64,000 nt of DNA from Pomphorhynchus laevis (Eukaryota; Acanthocephala; Palaeacanthocephala; Echinorhynchida; Pomphorhynchidae), in assembly GCA_012934845.2 (NCBI GenBank), contig WNNJ02002161.1, positions 1 through 64,000 on the forward strand. The letters run 5' to 3'. The notes beneath the pieces were generated by a model. That model did not search any database. It was not told the DNA's origin and saw only the letters and a program-made list of their open reading frames with translations. Numbering within the stretch: the first letter of the stretch is position 1; each line of letters starts with the position of its first letter. This document shows, one piece after another, positions 26,301 through 41,300 of the stretch. A program made the position numbers and the translations under genes.

Positions 26301-29300
26301 TCGAAAGCTTTCTTAAAGTCTACGAATAAATGGAAGATTTTCGAGCAAAGCATGATAGTACCTGATTGTGTACTACCTTGATAGCGTCGATGGTAAAGCA
26401 GCCGCGACGAAAGCCAAATTGCTCTGGTGAAAGTACGAATTCGCGCAATGACATTAATCGATTTGCGAAGATGTGTGTTAAAAATTTGTATGCATGGTTG
26501 AGAAGGGTAATGCCACGATAAGAGTCGGCGGAGGAGGGATCACCTTTTCCTTCATAAAGTACTTTTATAAATCCTCGCATCCATGATGAAGGAATTGGTT
26601 TGCCGTAAAAAAGGGAATCGAACAAGAAGGTCCAGTATCCGGAGAGAAAGAAAGATGAAGATCTTATGTGTTCAATACACAGATTATCTGACCCAGCAGC
26701 TTTGTTAGAAGCCATACGAAACATGGATTTTTCTAGCTCTTCGGTAGTAAATAGTGTGGAAGGTTCTTAAAATGAGCTGTTCACTTCGTGAGCGATATGC
26801 AAGAAGCGGCTTTGCTATGTGAAGACAAAAGTTTCCATTGACATCGTTCCGCCTGGCGTAGCTGACTATTTACTTCTAGAAGAAGACGAGCATTGCGGTA
26901 ATTGATCTTAATCTTGCAATATTGGTGACGTAGTTGACAGAATTTACTTCTTTTGGATTTTGTGTACGCTGGATCCTTAGACATAGCGATTGTTGCCGTT
27001 TGAAAAGCCTTGATCTGCGTTGGCTTACATTGAAATATGAAAGAGGTTGAAAAGTTAGATCGTATGGTACAAGCAGCCAGCAGTATTGCGAATGATGGTG
27101 TAACTATTTTCCAAATCACGAGATTAACTAATATTTATAGCGTACTTGATATCAGTGTGGTTTATTAAAGAATGCTTAATAAGTCGATTGAAGCGAGATA
27201 GGTTCGGTTTAGGCTGAACCTAGAAGAAGACAAGCATTGCGGTAATTGGTCATCGTCTTGCAATATTGGTGACGTAGTTGACAGAATTTACTTCTTTTGG
27301 ATTTTGTGTATGCTGGATCTATAGATATAGCGATTAGTGCCGTTTGAAAAGCCTTGATCTGCATGGGCTTACATTGAAATATGAAAGAGGTTGAAAGGTT
27401 AGATCGTATGGTACAAGCAGCCAGCAGTGTATTGCGAATGATGGTGTAACTATTTTCCAAGTCACCAGATAAACTAATATTTATAGCGTACTTGATATCA
27501 GAGTGGTTTATTAAAGAAGGCTTAATAAGTCGATTGAAGCGAGATAGGTTCGGTTTAGGCTGAACCTAGAAGAAGACAAGCATTGCGGTAATTGGTCATC
27601 GCCTTGCAATATTGGTGACGTAGTTGACAGAATTCACTTCTTTTCGATTTTGTGTACTCTGGATCCTTAGATATAGCGATTAGTGCCGTTTGAAAAGCCT
27701 TGATCTACATGGGCTTACATTGAAATATGAAAGAGGTTGAAAGGTTAGATCGTATGGTACAAGCAGCCAGCAGTGTATTGCGAATGATGGTGTAACTATT
27801 TTCCAAGTCACCAGATAAACTAATATTTATAGCGTACTTGATATCAGAGTGGTTTATTAAAGAAGGCTTAATAAGTCGATTGAAGCGAGATAGGTTCGGT
27901 TTAGGCTGAACCTAGAAGAAGACAAGCATTGCAGTAATTGATCTTCGCCTTGCAATATTGGTGACGTAGTTGACAGAATTCACTTCTTTTGGATTTTGTG
28001 TACTCTGGATCCATAGACATAGCGATTAGTGCCGTTTGAAAAGCCTTGATCTGCGTTGGCTTATATTAAAATATGAAAGAGGTTGAAAGGTTAGATCGTA
28101 TGGTACAAGCAGCCAGCAGTGTATTGCGAATGATGGTGTAACTATTTTCCAAGTCACCAGATAAACTAATATTTATAGCGTACTTGATATCAGAGTCGTT
28201 TATTAAAGAAGGCTTAATAAGTCGACTGAAGCGAGATAGGTTCAATTAAGGCTGAACTGGAATTAAGTGTATGTGGAACATTCATGAAACAGGCTTATGA
28301 TGCGAAGAAGGGACCATTCGAAAGCGAGATCTAAATTCATTTGGCAAACTGTGGTATTAGAGAAAATAAAGTCAATGCAGCTTCTGCCATTGAAAGCTTC
28401 ATATGATCAAACTTTGCAGGGAGTGGATACAACCAAGTTAACAGTATCAAAGTAGTTGATCAGTTGTTGTAGTTTTTTAGATGGTGGAGAAGCGTATCTG
28501 GCGTTTAAGTCACCGGCTATTATTAATTATGAGGTCATAGAGAATGTATTGATGAGTTGAGATAGTTCATCGATAATGTCGGGAGCTGTAAACAATGGGC
28601 TAAAATATCATGCGACGATGAAAAGCTTAGAAGTGTGAACGATGAGTGAGTTTACTGAAGTTTGATAGGTCCAGTTTGCAAATGTGGAATTTATGGCCAG
28701 TAAGATTCCGCCAGAAGGAAGGCCACGATTAGCAAAAGTAGCGGGTATGTCAAATGTGTAGAAACCGTTCAGAGATAAATGGGTGGTGTAAAACGTTCCT
28801 AACAATACAATAAAGTCGTAAGATTCGAAGTAATCAGATATGCCATCATGGAGGAGAGATTTAAGACCTTCTAAGTTAGATATGAGAAGACGATATGGTT
28901 TAGGTAGTGTTAGTAAAATGGAAATAAGATGTGGGCTTGGGTCTAGTCAAATCCAATTACGTGCAGGCCCAAGTCCGGACTCATTACCAGGGTCTGCGGA
29001 ATCTGGTATCATAGTTGTTTTCGTAGACGAGGGAATGTTAACACCTCGGTTGTCAGAAGGTTGTGTCTTCAAGTTGGAAAATCTGATACTTCTATTATTG
29101 CGTATCCTGAATGAGTGTGACGGATCTGCTGTACGTCTATCGTACAATTGTTTTTGTAGCTGCAGCTGAGCTTCACGTATGGTCGCTGAGAGATCTGGAC
29201 TGATGAACACACGGTTAAAACGCAATGTGTTTTTTAACCAGTGTGTATTAGCGATAACAGAGGTTACACATGCATTATCTAGAGAAACTATAAGCCAGGT

Positions 29301-32300
29301 AGGTATATCAGTTCTTTTGACAGGCAGGCGGCGAAGATTGAAACGAGAATTGTTTGTAAATGTGACACCGATAGATGCAAAAAGCTCTTTAACAGTAGTT
29401 GAATCATCCGAAGTCTCTGTGAGGCCACGTATAATGACATTTGAGGCCCGTTGTCGTTCGGGATCACATGCTTGCACCATCTCGAGAGCCGAAGTCGACG
29501 CTTTTGAGGCTTGAGAAGTTGCAATAACTGAACGAGCCACTTTTCTCCAAATGCTAGCGAAAGTTTGTAACGGTGGGAGAATTTGCGATACAGGTACATT
29601 TGACTTAGAACAAGAAATCTTTAAGGTACAAATTTCTTTTTCTAATTGCGTTATTGTAGCGCGAGCTTCGTTGAGCTTGATTTGGAAAGAAGAAAATTTC
29701 CGCATGCTGCAAAATCCACAGAGAAAGTTCTGTAGAAAGAAATCCTTAGATATCCTGCGAGGCGCTTTAATAATAGTGTAAAGTGGACATTCTGAGGAGG
29801 AACATTTTATTTCCAAATTTACGTATTCCGGAGTATCATCCGACCGTAACGAAGAGTCAAGAAGATGGTTTGAACACGAAATTTTATTATTGTTTAAGTT
29901 CTGAGTGTTCACGAGGTCGTTGGTACGATTAGAGCAATTTCAAACAAGACAATGCAAGTACGACCTGACTTGGCACACGAGTAGCTTCTGCAAATTGAGT
30001 TTGGACTGTTGCATGGACAACATCGAGTCGTCGATTTCATTGATGCGCGGACGCAATAATCAGTTGTCGTTCGAATGTTGTTCGGTTGTCGACAAATAGT
30101 TAGGTTATCGACAGATCACTGGGTTGTCGACAGATCGTTCGGTAGTCGACAGCTTGTTCGGTTGTCGTTCGAACGTTCAAATGCACGTTCAGTCGTCGTT
30201 CAAATCAGTTGTCGTTCGAGTGTCGTTTGGTTGTCGACAGATAGGTAGGTTGTCGACAGATCGCTGGGTTGTCGACATATCGTTTGGTAGACGACAGCTC
30301 GTTCGGTTATCGTTCGAATGCTTGAATGCTCGTTCGGTTGTCGTTTGTAAGTAAGTATGTTAATTATTTCTCAAACTTTTTTAATGTCTGTAAGTACTTA
30401 GTAATCAAGAATGTTTAAAGTTAATAATAAGTATTGAAATATTTTCAAATTTACATTTCTAAATGTTCGAAATATATTTCGCAATCGCATTTCATTGTTC
30501 GATTTTTGAGTTGTTATTCTAACCATTGAGTTAATGCCTACATTTCATGTTTAATTTTTGCATTTTCTTTATAATTAGCTAAAAGTATAAACAACTTTCT
30601 AATAACTGAGTAGTTTGCTCATTATCCGTTTTGAGCAATTTAAGTGTGATCTGTGTGTCTTGTTTTATAATCTTATAATATTTTTACATTTATTATCCGA
30701 TTAATTTATAATCTTGTTTTATAATCTTGTAATCTTTTTACATTTATTATCCGATTAATTTATAAAAACACTAAAAATTAAAAACACTAACAATTAGAGA
30801 TATTTTACTAAATAAAATTGTGTTAGGTCATTATATTTTATTAAAATATAATATTTTATTTATTATAATAAACGTGCAACAATTATTAAAATTAACGAAA
30901 AAAATTGTACTGACAATTGCATAGGACAGAACGTACTCTGCTCCACCACATTTATTTTCGTATTTGTTGCGTTTACGTTCCTCATGGTACTCGAAACGAG
31001 ATGATTCGGGTTTTGATTAATAAGACTGAACATTACTGTTGAAGATACAAGCGCAATCATATCTTTCGCTTGACCTTTCGGGGTTCAATTGTAGCGAGCA
31101 GCTAGATTATCTCAAAATTATCTTGATGCAAGATTAAATCTCTTTTGTTCTACTTGTCGTATTTTAAGACAACTAGACACGTCTTTAATGCAGCAAAATG
31201 TAGGTATCTCTTCAATCCTTCTGTACCGAATTATATTATCTCATTTAGCTTATCAGTGTGACGCTTATTTTCATATCTCTAAAGGCGATTGCTATCATCT
31301 GCTGAGTGTGTTATTGGGACTAGAACGCAGTATCGACGTATGTTCATTTTAGATAAACATTTTTTACTGATGTTCTGCTTCTCCGACGGTTTCATCATTC
31401 CAAGACCGCTCATACGTAGTGAAAGTGTATAAATCGATGTGAGGATCGATGAAGTGGTGTGATCAAATGTTTTAGACGCAAATCCATTAAAAATGTTTTC
31501 GTCTAGCGATTTAAACCATTCAGATGAACATAATGTTGTGCGTAAAAGGTTAACCTATTTGTTATGGAAGACATTAGCATAAGCTGAATATACGTGTGAG
31601 CATTAACTTTTGAGTTAGTACTTATCTTTAACATGATGCTCTGCAATCGACCTTTTACGCACATTACTTGCTCTTCAACAAATTATGTGGAACCATGGGT
31701 GCTCTAAGCGGTATCACATCACGCGCAGACATCGAGAGATTCGATACCGCAAACAATTTCTGTGCAACTTTAGTACATGACTGATGATAGAGAAGAATAC
31801 TATTTATATCATTTACAAAATACCCATATTGAGTACCAATATTTTGAAAATAGAATGCATACTTGTTATTATATATTTTTTGTATAATTTTTTAAATATA
31901 CAAAGATTTAAGTTGAAAATGTAAGACTGATATTTTATTGAGTGCGATTTAGATTTTAGTGGTTAGATCTTTTTGAGTATAGCATTGTCTTCGTGACCTA
32001 ATCATCAAGATGTCGACATCACAAATGGAATAAATATTCCAGATATTTAGTTTTTTTAAAGAAAAAAAAATAAAGATATAAAAATAACAATTATTTATTA
32101 TTCTTCTTCTTATTCTTCAGCCTTTGTCCCGCTTTGAGGCAGGGTCGGCTATGTGAGATTTAGCCCTCCATTTCGCTCTATTTTCGGCTTGGTCTGGGTG
32201 AAGTCCAGCTGCCTTGAGATCTGTGTGAAGGCCATCTAACCATCGGTGCTTGGGTCGACCTCTCGGGCGTTTGCCTATGATCTCATACTTTAAGGCGGTC

Positions 32301-35300
32301 TTTGCAAGGGAATAATTTTCACTCCGCAACACGTGGCCATACCACCGGAGTCTGGCCCCTTGCATTTTATTTACGATAGGGGCGACGCCGTATCTTCGGA
32401 GGATGTCCATATTTCTCACGTGGTCATACCGGGTAATTCCGCTTATCCACCGCAGCATTTTCGTCTCCATGACCGCAAAGCGTCGTTCCGCTGCCTTGGT
32501 AATAGGCAAGCACTCTGTGCGGTACATTGCCACAGGGCGAATTATTGAGCGGTAGATCTTTGATTTCAGGTGATCCTTGATGCGACGGTCACATAAAACA
32601 CCTGTCGTCGCTCGCCATTTTGTCCACGCTGAGCTTATTCGTGCATTGACTTCATAAGTCACGTCGCCGCTTGCCGAGAGTATGGTTCCGAGGTACTTGA
32701 ACCGGTACGTTCGTCTCAGGTCAAATCCATTAATATTAATGGTGTCACTTTCATGTGGGTCTGTTGTGAAGTATTCGGTCTTGTCTTGATTAAGTCGTAG
32801 TCCGTATTGTGCGAGTCGGTTATTCCATACAGTAGTTGATTCCTCCAGGTCCTTTTTGTTGTCCGCCGCCAGCCAGACATCGTCAGCGTAAAGAATGGTA
32901 TATGGAATCGACTTTTGGATATCACGCGTTATAGCGTTCATAACTGTGTTGAATAATGCCGGTGAGAGAGCACTGCCTTGATGGACCCCCACTGATATTT
33001 GAAATGGTTGTGACATTCCAGCTGCGCTTAGAACCCGACTTTCGGTATTCTCGTAGAGCAGCATCACCCATCGGATTAGATGTTCCGGAACTTGATGCTG
33101 ACGCAGCGCATACCATATTAATTCATGTGGTACACGATCAAAAGCCTTTTCCAAATCCAAGAATACAACGTGGAGCGGCTGATTTTTCTCCAAGTGTTTT
33201 TCTAGGAGCAGTCGTGCTGCGTGGATAGCGTCAGTGGTGCCACAGTTTTTTACGAATCCTGTTTGGTTTACGGTGATATCAACAATGTCACGGATACGCT
33301 TATCTAGAATTCGTTCAAATATTTTCATCGTTTGCGAGAGCAGTCGAATTGGACGTTGACTTGAGCAGTCCGCTGCGTTCCCCTTCTTTTTCCATATTGG
33401 TATCGTGGTGCTGCTCTGCCAGTCGCTCGGTATCCTATACTCATCAATAATCTTGTTGAAGAAACTGGTTAGCCAGGGGATTGGGTCCCAGCTTTTGGCT
33501 TTCCAGAGCTCAGTCGCAATGTCGTCTGGACCTGTGGCTTTGCTAGTCATCATACGCTTTAATGCATCTTTCACCTCGTCCTCACTTATTTGAGGTAATG
33601 GACCGGACGTTTCTGCAACTTTGGGATCGGTAGATGCGGAAACTCTTCATTTGAGATTTCCTCAAAATGATCACGCCATCTATCTCGAACTTTCTGTCGA
33701 TCAATTATTAGTTTGCCGTCCCTTCCATTAATGCAGTAAAACTTTTCGATGTCCTGCGTGTTTTGATGCTTTCGCTTCACAAGCCTAAATAGGTCTCGTT
33801 CACCATCGCGTGTATCGAGTCTTTTGTGCACCTTATCGTAGTGTACAACTCTGGCAATCGCAAAAATTCCTTTCTAATTTGCTCAATCAAATATTTTTAA
33901 ATTGCAAATAATTCAATCAAATTCTAGATTTATTTCGTAAATTTCGCTCTCATGTCTACTTAAATCTCGAACGTTACACTTACGAACAGTGCTCGACAAA
34001 TAAACCTTGAATAATTAATATAATTTAATTTTTATATAAAATAATATAAATTTTCTACAACATCAAAAAGCAACTGGATATCCTATATTTAAATTTTCTA
34101 AATAAATCTAAAATGATTGCATATATTAACTAATATAACATTAATTAATTAAATTAAATAATTAAATTTATTAATCTTAATAAAGTAACAAATACAAATT
34201 GTTGATACTACAAAATCGATTTTTTAATTTAAACTTTTTAATTTTTTAAATTAAATATCGAAATTAAATAAATAACTTTTAAATAATAATATTAAACTTT
34301 ATTATTAAAACAGGATTGGCAATCGGATACTAAATCAACTATACTAAAGGATACGGATCCACACTTATCAGAATCAATTGTTGTCTTTCGCGAAGGTCAT
34401 CTTCTAAAAGGTGTGTTAGACAAGAATCACATCGGATCTTCTCCGTATGGACTTATCCACTGCTGTCAAGAATTGTACGGCGGATTTGCAGCGAACAGAC
34501 TACTTTCTTGCTTCTCGCGAGTCTTAACATTTTATCTGCAACATATTGGATTTACATTAGGTACCGAAGACGTTGCTATTCGCCGAAACGCCAATCTTTA
34601 CAAGAAGAGGTTATTACAATCAAGTCGTTCGAAAGCTGGTCGTAAGGCATTGAATTTATGCTTTAACGTGGAAACATCTAACATCGATGTTTTAAAGATT
34701 TTATACCGACAGGCACATAGAAATCCAGATGAGTCACATGCGCTTTTGTGCGAGCTTGACGCAGCGTACAAAACTGTATCGGATCAATTTCAGAGTAAGC
34801 TTACATCAAAAGTTTTTGGACCAGTGGGACTATTAAAATCTTTTCCACACAATAACCTACATTTTATGATATCATCTGGAGCTAAAGGTTCAAAAGTAAA
34901 TGCTATGCAAATGTCTTGTCTCCTCGGTCAACAAGAGCTTGAAGGTCGTCGACCACCACTGCAAACGTCCGGGTCAAGTTTGCCTTGTTTTGCGCCGTAC
35001 GAAACATCGCCATCCGCAGGAGGGTTCATTTTCAACAGTTTTTCTAGTGGACTACGGCCTCATGAGTACTTTTTTCACTGTATGGCAGGTAGAGAAGTAT
35101 GTGCTTATGATTTGTCTAATTTGTAAGCCTAGTTTTTAAAATGCTTACTGTTTAGGGATTAGTGGATACCGCAGTTAAGACAAGTAGAAGTGGATATCTA
35201 CAACGATGTTTAATTAAACATTTAGAAGGTATTGGAATTGAATACGACATGACCGTACGAGACTCCGATGGTGCGCTAATACAATTTATATACGGAGAAG

Positions 35301-38300
35301 ATGGGATCGCCACTGACAAAACATCCTTTCTTCGCAGTAGTAAATTTAACTTTTTTATTGAGAATCATACCTCTGTTACCAGCAAATGCGACTACGCTAA
35401 GGCTATTACACTTCTAAAATCGAAAGAGCGAATTAATATTCTCTGTGAGGTAAGCATTTTTCTATCATACTTTTACCAACTTCACGTTAGCATTTCTATT
35501 TTTGTGCAATAAGGCCTTTATATACAAAATTTAGTCAGTATAATCTTTTATTTTAACCTTTTATTATTTACGAATTCAAGGCTTTTGAATAATTACAATT
35601 GCCTTTGATATTTCAAAAACTACAATTGATTTAAAAATCAATTATTTGATTATTTTATCTTTATTTTCAATATCTGACATCAGAAATTATTTTGCGTTTT
35701 TGGTGAGATTACTATTTTAGTAATTATAAAAAATACTATGGAAAGGTTAAATTAATTCAATCATTTTTAAAAATATTTAATATTTTTAATATAATCAAAT
35801 ATTTGATTTTATCTTTTGATTGAATTCTAAGATAATATTAATCTTAACAGATTTTTATTATAGTTTTTTAAATTATGAATTTTAAAATTGTTATATATAT
35901 GGAAAGATAAGATCAATACAATCATTTTTTTATTAAATTTAATATTTTATTAATCAAATATTTGATTCAATTATTTGTAATAAAATCACATTGTATTATA
36001 AGCTAATATTAATTGTAACAGATTTTAACTGTTCAATTATTCTATACACGATCTGATATTAAAATTTTAGAATATTACAATCCATTTTAATTTGTTGACT
36101 TATTTTGTTTATCATCCACGTAACCATAATCTTCTAAACCGATCAATAATCGAATTTGCTTTCAATATATAAATTTTATCCGCATGCGCCAAATTGCCTC
36201 GGGCTTAAAATTAAACTGTGATTATTTTTGTGAACAATTCATAAATGTCATTGTAAAATGTCAAATATTTTTATATTTATATTTCAAATGCTTTTCGAGT
36301 ACTGTAAAATTTGTGTTTAAATACGAAACTTTTATTTTGTTTATAATTTTTTCTAACAATAGATTCGGAAAGACATGAAAAAATATTCAAAAAGTCAGCG
36401 TTCCACCAGTGCTTTTCTTAAATTCGAAAAGTCAATAAGCGCAGAACTCGATAATCTGACTTTAAATCAAAGGAAGAAGAAATTACTTACATCATGGGGC
36501 CGGTTAAACAACGATGAACGTAACATGTATGCAGTATTGTGTAGTTGCGTTTATAAAATTTTTTTGTTTAAGATACAGTCCAAAACTTATTCGGGATCCG
36601 TTTACGTCCGAGAGTTTTGTAGGCACAACATTGGAGTCAATATCTGAAAAGATGTATAATGACGTGTATAAATTTACACAGCAATTGAAAGACAAGCAAA
36701 GTGCTCAGGATCTGTTAATGTATAAAGTTATGACATCAATAGCCAATCCCGGGGAATCTGTTGGAATGGTTGCGTCTCAGGTAAATTTATTCACTTATCT
36801 TTCACCTACAGTAATTTTTTAGTCAGTAGGAGAACCGTCTACACAGATGACTTTGAACACCTTTCACTTTGCTGGTAGAGGAGAAATGAACGTAACTTTA
36901 GGGATCCCTAGATTACGAGAGATTCTTATGAGCGCTTCTGAAAATCAAAATACACCGATGGCTCAGGTCCCAATTTTACCAGGTCGCGAAGCAAAGGCTG
37001 AACGATTATGCAAGCGATACACGATACAAACGTTTAGAGAAATAGTTCGACGCATTAATATTGATGAATCTTGTGTTGTTGATCTGAAGAAAACGCACAA
37101 CAATTTCGTATGGGTATACAAAATACGGGTAGATTTTTTGCCCGCTAAAAAAAGTTTCGGATCGAGTTCGGCAGTCCTGTTCGAAAATAGACTTATTCCT
37201 ATCTTTATTTCCCGTATAATTAAAGCTATTAAAGAATCAGCTGCATCAAGGCAGGTTTATGTTTAATTTATCCTAAATATTATTTTGACTTTTAATTTAA
37301 TTTTTACTTAAATATATCTAATATATAGTACAAGCATATATCTTATATGCTTGTATTTTAATGTAAAAAATTTGTACCAAATGGAAATTCTGTGAGTCAT
37401 AATAATTTGAAAATTATTATGAAAATTTTGTCAAATTATTTTTATCGAATTGTTATTTTTTCCAAATTAAGGTGTTTAATTTGATCTATATACTGTCGAG
37501 TTACAAGTTCTGATTATAATAAACTGATTGCAGTAATCACATTGCATAAGAGGAAATGCACATCTAACAGTGCATTAAAAGACTTAAAATACTTAGAGAG
37601 ATAAAACTATATAATTACAAGAAATATCATACAATCGAGAACAGATCGTGCTATATTACAAGCACCGATTAAATCAAAATCATAAGGGAATACTATCGTT
37701 CAACCGTCGAACTGTTGTTGCTCCTGCAATGCGAGATGCAACGTATGTTTCACAATCAACCACTATTTCATCCACGAAATATTCAAGATGTTTCTATACA
37801 AGGAGGATCAACAAATGAAGTTCATTGTTCAACTATTGACTGTCCTGTTTGGATACCAATATGGATAACAAAGCGTATTCAACCATGTGTCCTTGAACAC
37901 AATGTCTACTGCTACTTCTGTGCTGCTTGGAATATTGACAAAAGCGAACACAAGTTAATTGCACTTTCAACCACACTGATCAATTCGACAGCAAATTTAA
38001 TCAAAAAATCAACAAGTCTACAAGCAACTCTACATCAGATGATATTTCGTAGCTCATACCGATATCAAATACAAACTCAATTTTAGTCGACTTCATCTAT
38101 AGCGCAACTATCCCAAACCGATATTTGTACCGCAGCATGTCAATTGTTTGACCAAATTGCCTAGTCAGCTGTTTCAACTATAATTCGCAGGCAATTAATC
38201 TGATTACTCCAGTCTACATCCAACTCATCATATTCGGATATAAGTACATCAAGCCTTCCCAGAGCAATAAAAGAAAACTCTATAAGGTCAAGGAATGTAA

Positions 38301-41300
38301 TTGTCAAAGGACTGTCATCAGAAGATGACGATAAAGAAGTTTCTATTTTACTATAAGAATTGGGTATTAGCTCTTTTGAGATTCGAAATACCAAATATTG
38401 CCGGCTAGCGGCTACTAGAGAAGATGTGCCACCATTTTTTCGCATTTTCTATTTCCACTTTTGTCGTCCAAAAGTAATTCTAGCTGGTCGTAATTTACGA
38501 ACAAATCAGATCTTTTGAAAGAATACCGCACTCGTGAATACAATCTGCGCCAACTCCGCGGACACACCAAATCAGAAAATTCAACCCAACGCATTGTCAT
38601 TCGACATAGTCGCATCGTGCCAATCTCAGTGTCCACGTCGGATTCGTCAAACTGATGACTATCACCTATTCATCAGGTTTCTAATCGTCAATCAACAACA
38701 TCTCTAAAACAGCAACACAATAATTATTCTTCCACAAATCTTTCCCCCTTAAACCCCATATTGCCAAACATAAACATTCAGTCAAGTTCTAATAGCCAAT
38801 TGCAATGTTTGAAACTGCTTAATTCCACAGTCTCTACTGTCTCACGAGCGCCCACTGCAACTCACTAAACTAATAATTCATTTTCCGCCTTGGGACTTCT
38901 TAACATTCATAATATCCATCATTCATAATATCGATCTCGTTATTAATATATTTCTTCAAAAATGTATAGACTTACGTTATCTTACGTTATCCTGGTGTTG
39001 TGATATCGACGACGTTGCTCTAAAAAGTATTCGATCATTAGGTTACCATGTTTTTAGCAAAGCCCATACTTTTCTTGGCGAATGCGACGCTCTCCTATCT
39101 AATCATGGGGCATCATCGGCTTATCTCGTCATCCTCTTCTCCTGATACAGATACGGTCCCTTTTTATCCCAAAAACGTTCAAACTCCTTCTCTGAACTCT
39201 CGACTGCATTGTTTTACCTACTCATCTTGAACAGCCTTACTATATTTACACCTATGCTTCCGAATTTTCAGATCTTTTTCCACTGTCTCTATGCCTAAAT
39301 CTAGGTGTCTAACCATATCCCAATATGGTGTTATCCTCCCGTTCATGGAACAAATTACAACGCGAGGACCTTATTTCTCCAATCTCTCGTTTGCGTCAGA
39401 TTTAATCATCATATTTGATTGCATTCTTCCTCTCCGTTTGCACGTTATAAAACGATCTCTTCATGCCCCATGGTTTGTCTCTGATTGTCACATGTTCAAA
39501 TAATAATCTTCCTCACCTTCATCGAATTTAGTTACGACATTTCAGACGCTGCGACGCTCCTTGTACCCATAAACATCATGACGATATTATCTTCGACACC
39601 GACGCTCTCGTCATTTCCTTATTCATAAAAAATCTTTAACATTCTCACAGTATAAACTTGCGTCTTCCTATAATTCGAAATATCCTTGGAAAATCTTAAA
39701 CTCTATTCTTGCTCGCACCTCATCAATATAGTGTTCCGAACTTGATCATAAAGCATATTTTTCTTACTTACTGTAAAAAGTATTATTCTTCACTCGTCAT
39801 ATTCTGTACCAAACTTCCCTTTTATTCCTGGACTGTTCCATATTCTCCCTGTATACATTGAAAATATTTCATAATAAATACTAAACCCACAATCTTCTTC
39901 CATTTCAAATATATAGTTATTATAGGAACGAAGAAGAAAATATCCTTTATTTGATAAAAATTCTATATTTCGATAGCTCCTGCTATCCTCATCAGGATTA
40001 CAATAAAATGTTTAGCAATTTTTCTCTTTTCCCCGTGTTTGCAACATTTATACAAAAATACAAGCATTGATGTGCCCCGCATTTCTACTTAAAAGAAAAA
40101 GAAAATACCGAGAAACAAAACAATCATACACTAAAATTTTACACACATTTTAAAACAACAAAAAGAAAGAAAAAAAACAGAATCATAAAACAAAATAAAA
40201 TTAAAATCATAAAATAAGTGACAAAAAATACGAATTTAATAATAAAAATAATGTAAAAGTAGAGTAATAAATTATAATTTAATCTAAACCAAAACAAAAT
40301 CAATGAGAAAAAAACAAACGAATTGATAAATTAAAATAATGTATTATTGGAATAATTAATTATAATTTAATTTAAGGTTGTAATCGGATTTATTATTAAG
40401 CATTAAATTAGGTTCTTTTTTTAATAAAATACGCTTCTTGAATAATGCGAGATAACAAGTTACTTTCAAATGATAAAATAGATGCATTTTCAAAATCAAC
40501 GAAATAATTCAAACTCACAAAATGCTGAGCAACAGCACTAGAAATGGTCCCTTTTCGTACATTATAATTTGGTGCTTTAATACGCTTAACCAAACCCTGA
40601 CCCGTTTGACCAACATATAGCTGTTCGCATTCTTTACAAGGTATTTTATAAACAATGGCATCTTTGTTAAAATCTGGTTTACGCTTAAAAATGTTGTGAA
40701 GTTTAGGTAATTTTCTGTTAAAAATGTGCACTTTGTTAATACAACTATTTTTTATGTTATTATTAATAAACTTTGAAAATACTGAATTCCACTTGTTACT
40801 AACAAAAGGTATTCCTATATGATGTATTCTTTTTTAGGACCAAAAACTTTATTTTTATGCGCTAAAGATTTAAATTTAGCTTTCTTAATAGCCCAAATCG
40901 GAAAGCTACTTTTTAGTAAATTATGTGTGATAGCCTTTTCTCTTTCACAAATTAAGTGATAGTTAGAACAGATAAGCCTGCAACGTAGGTAATGTGACGT
41001 AGCAGCGGAAATCAGCCAATTAGTTGGAACGTTTGAAGTCCAAGAAACAATATCTGGCCCTGTACCAAATTTTTGATAAACACATGTTTGAAGTATAGAA
41101 GAATTAACCCGCTTAACCAAGACATCGAGAAAAGGTATACCCACATTAGATTCATGAAGAAACGCACCATTGAATTCGAGAATCCTTGGAATTTAGCGTA
41201 TGGGTAAGGAAATCCTGTGTAATGCAATTCTGAGCAACCAAAAAACATCGTCAACATAACGAAACCACTTGACAACTCCATCAATACTATTGACAAAAGA

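Larger units (their letters stand above)
25085..30360 (-). mobile_element. Two-ORF LINE (family C) with internal and 5' tandem repeats
   Basis: Nearly full-length non-LTR retrotransposon, antisense in POLR1A intron 16. On the minus strand: a 5' region of G+C-rich tandem repeats (30360-30010), an intact ORF1 (29912-28947), an apurinic-type endonuclease (about 28830-28260), a linker present as four tandem copies (28255-26876), the RT (26724-25379) and a decayed Cys/His tail. The 3' end near 25085 has a TTTA-rich tail. Related to family B at 2170. ORF1 is open; the ORF2 region carries several breaks. Confidence 0.88.

Noticed and set aside
30124-30354. Plus-strand 76-codon frame in the GTCGACA repeats
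   Set aside because: It only translates the tandem repeat and has no independent evidence.
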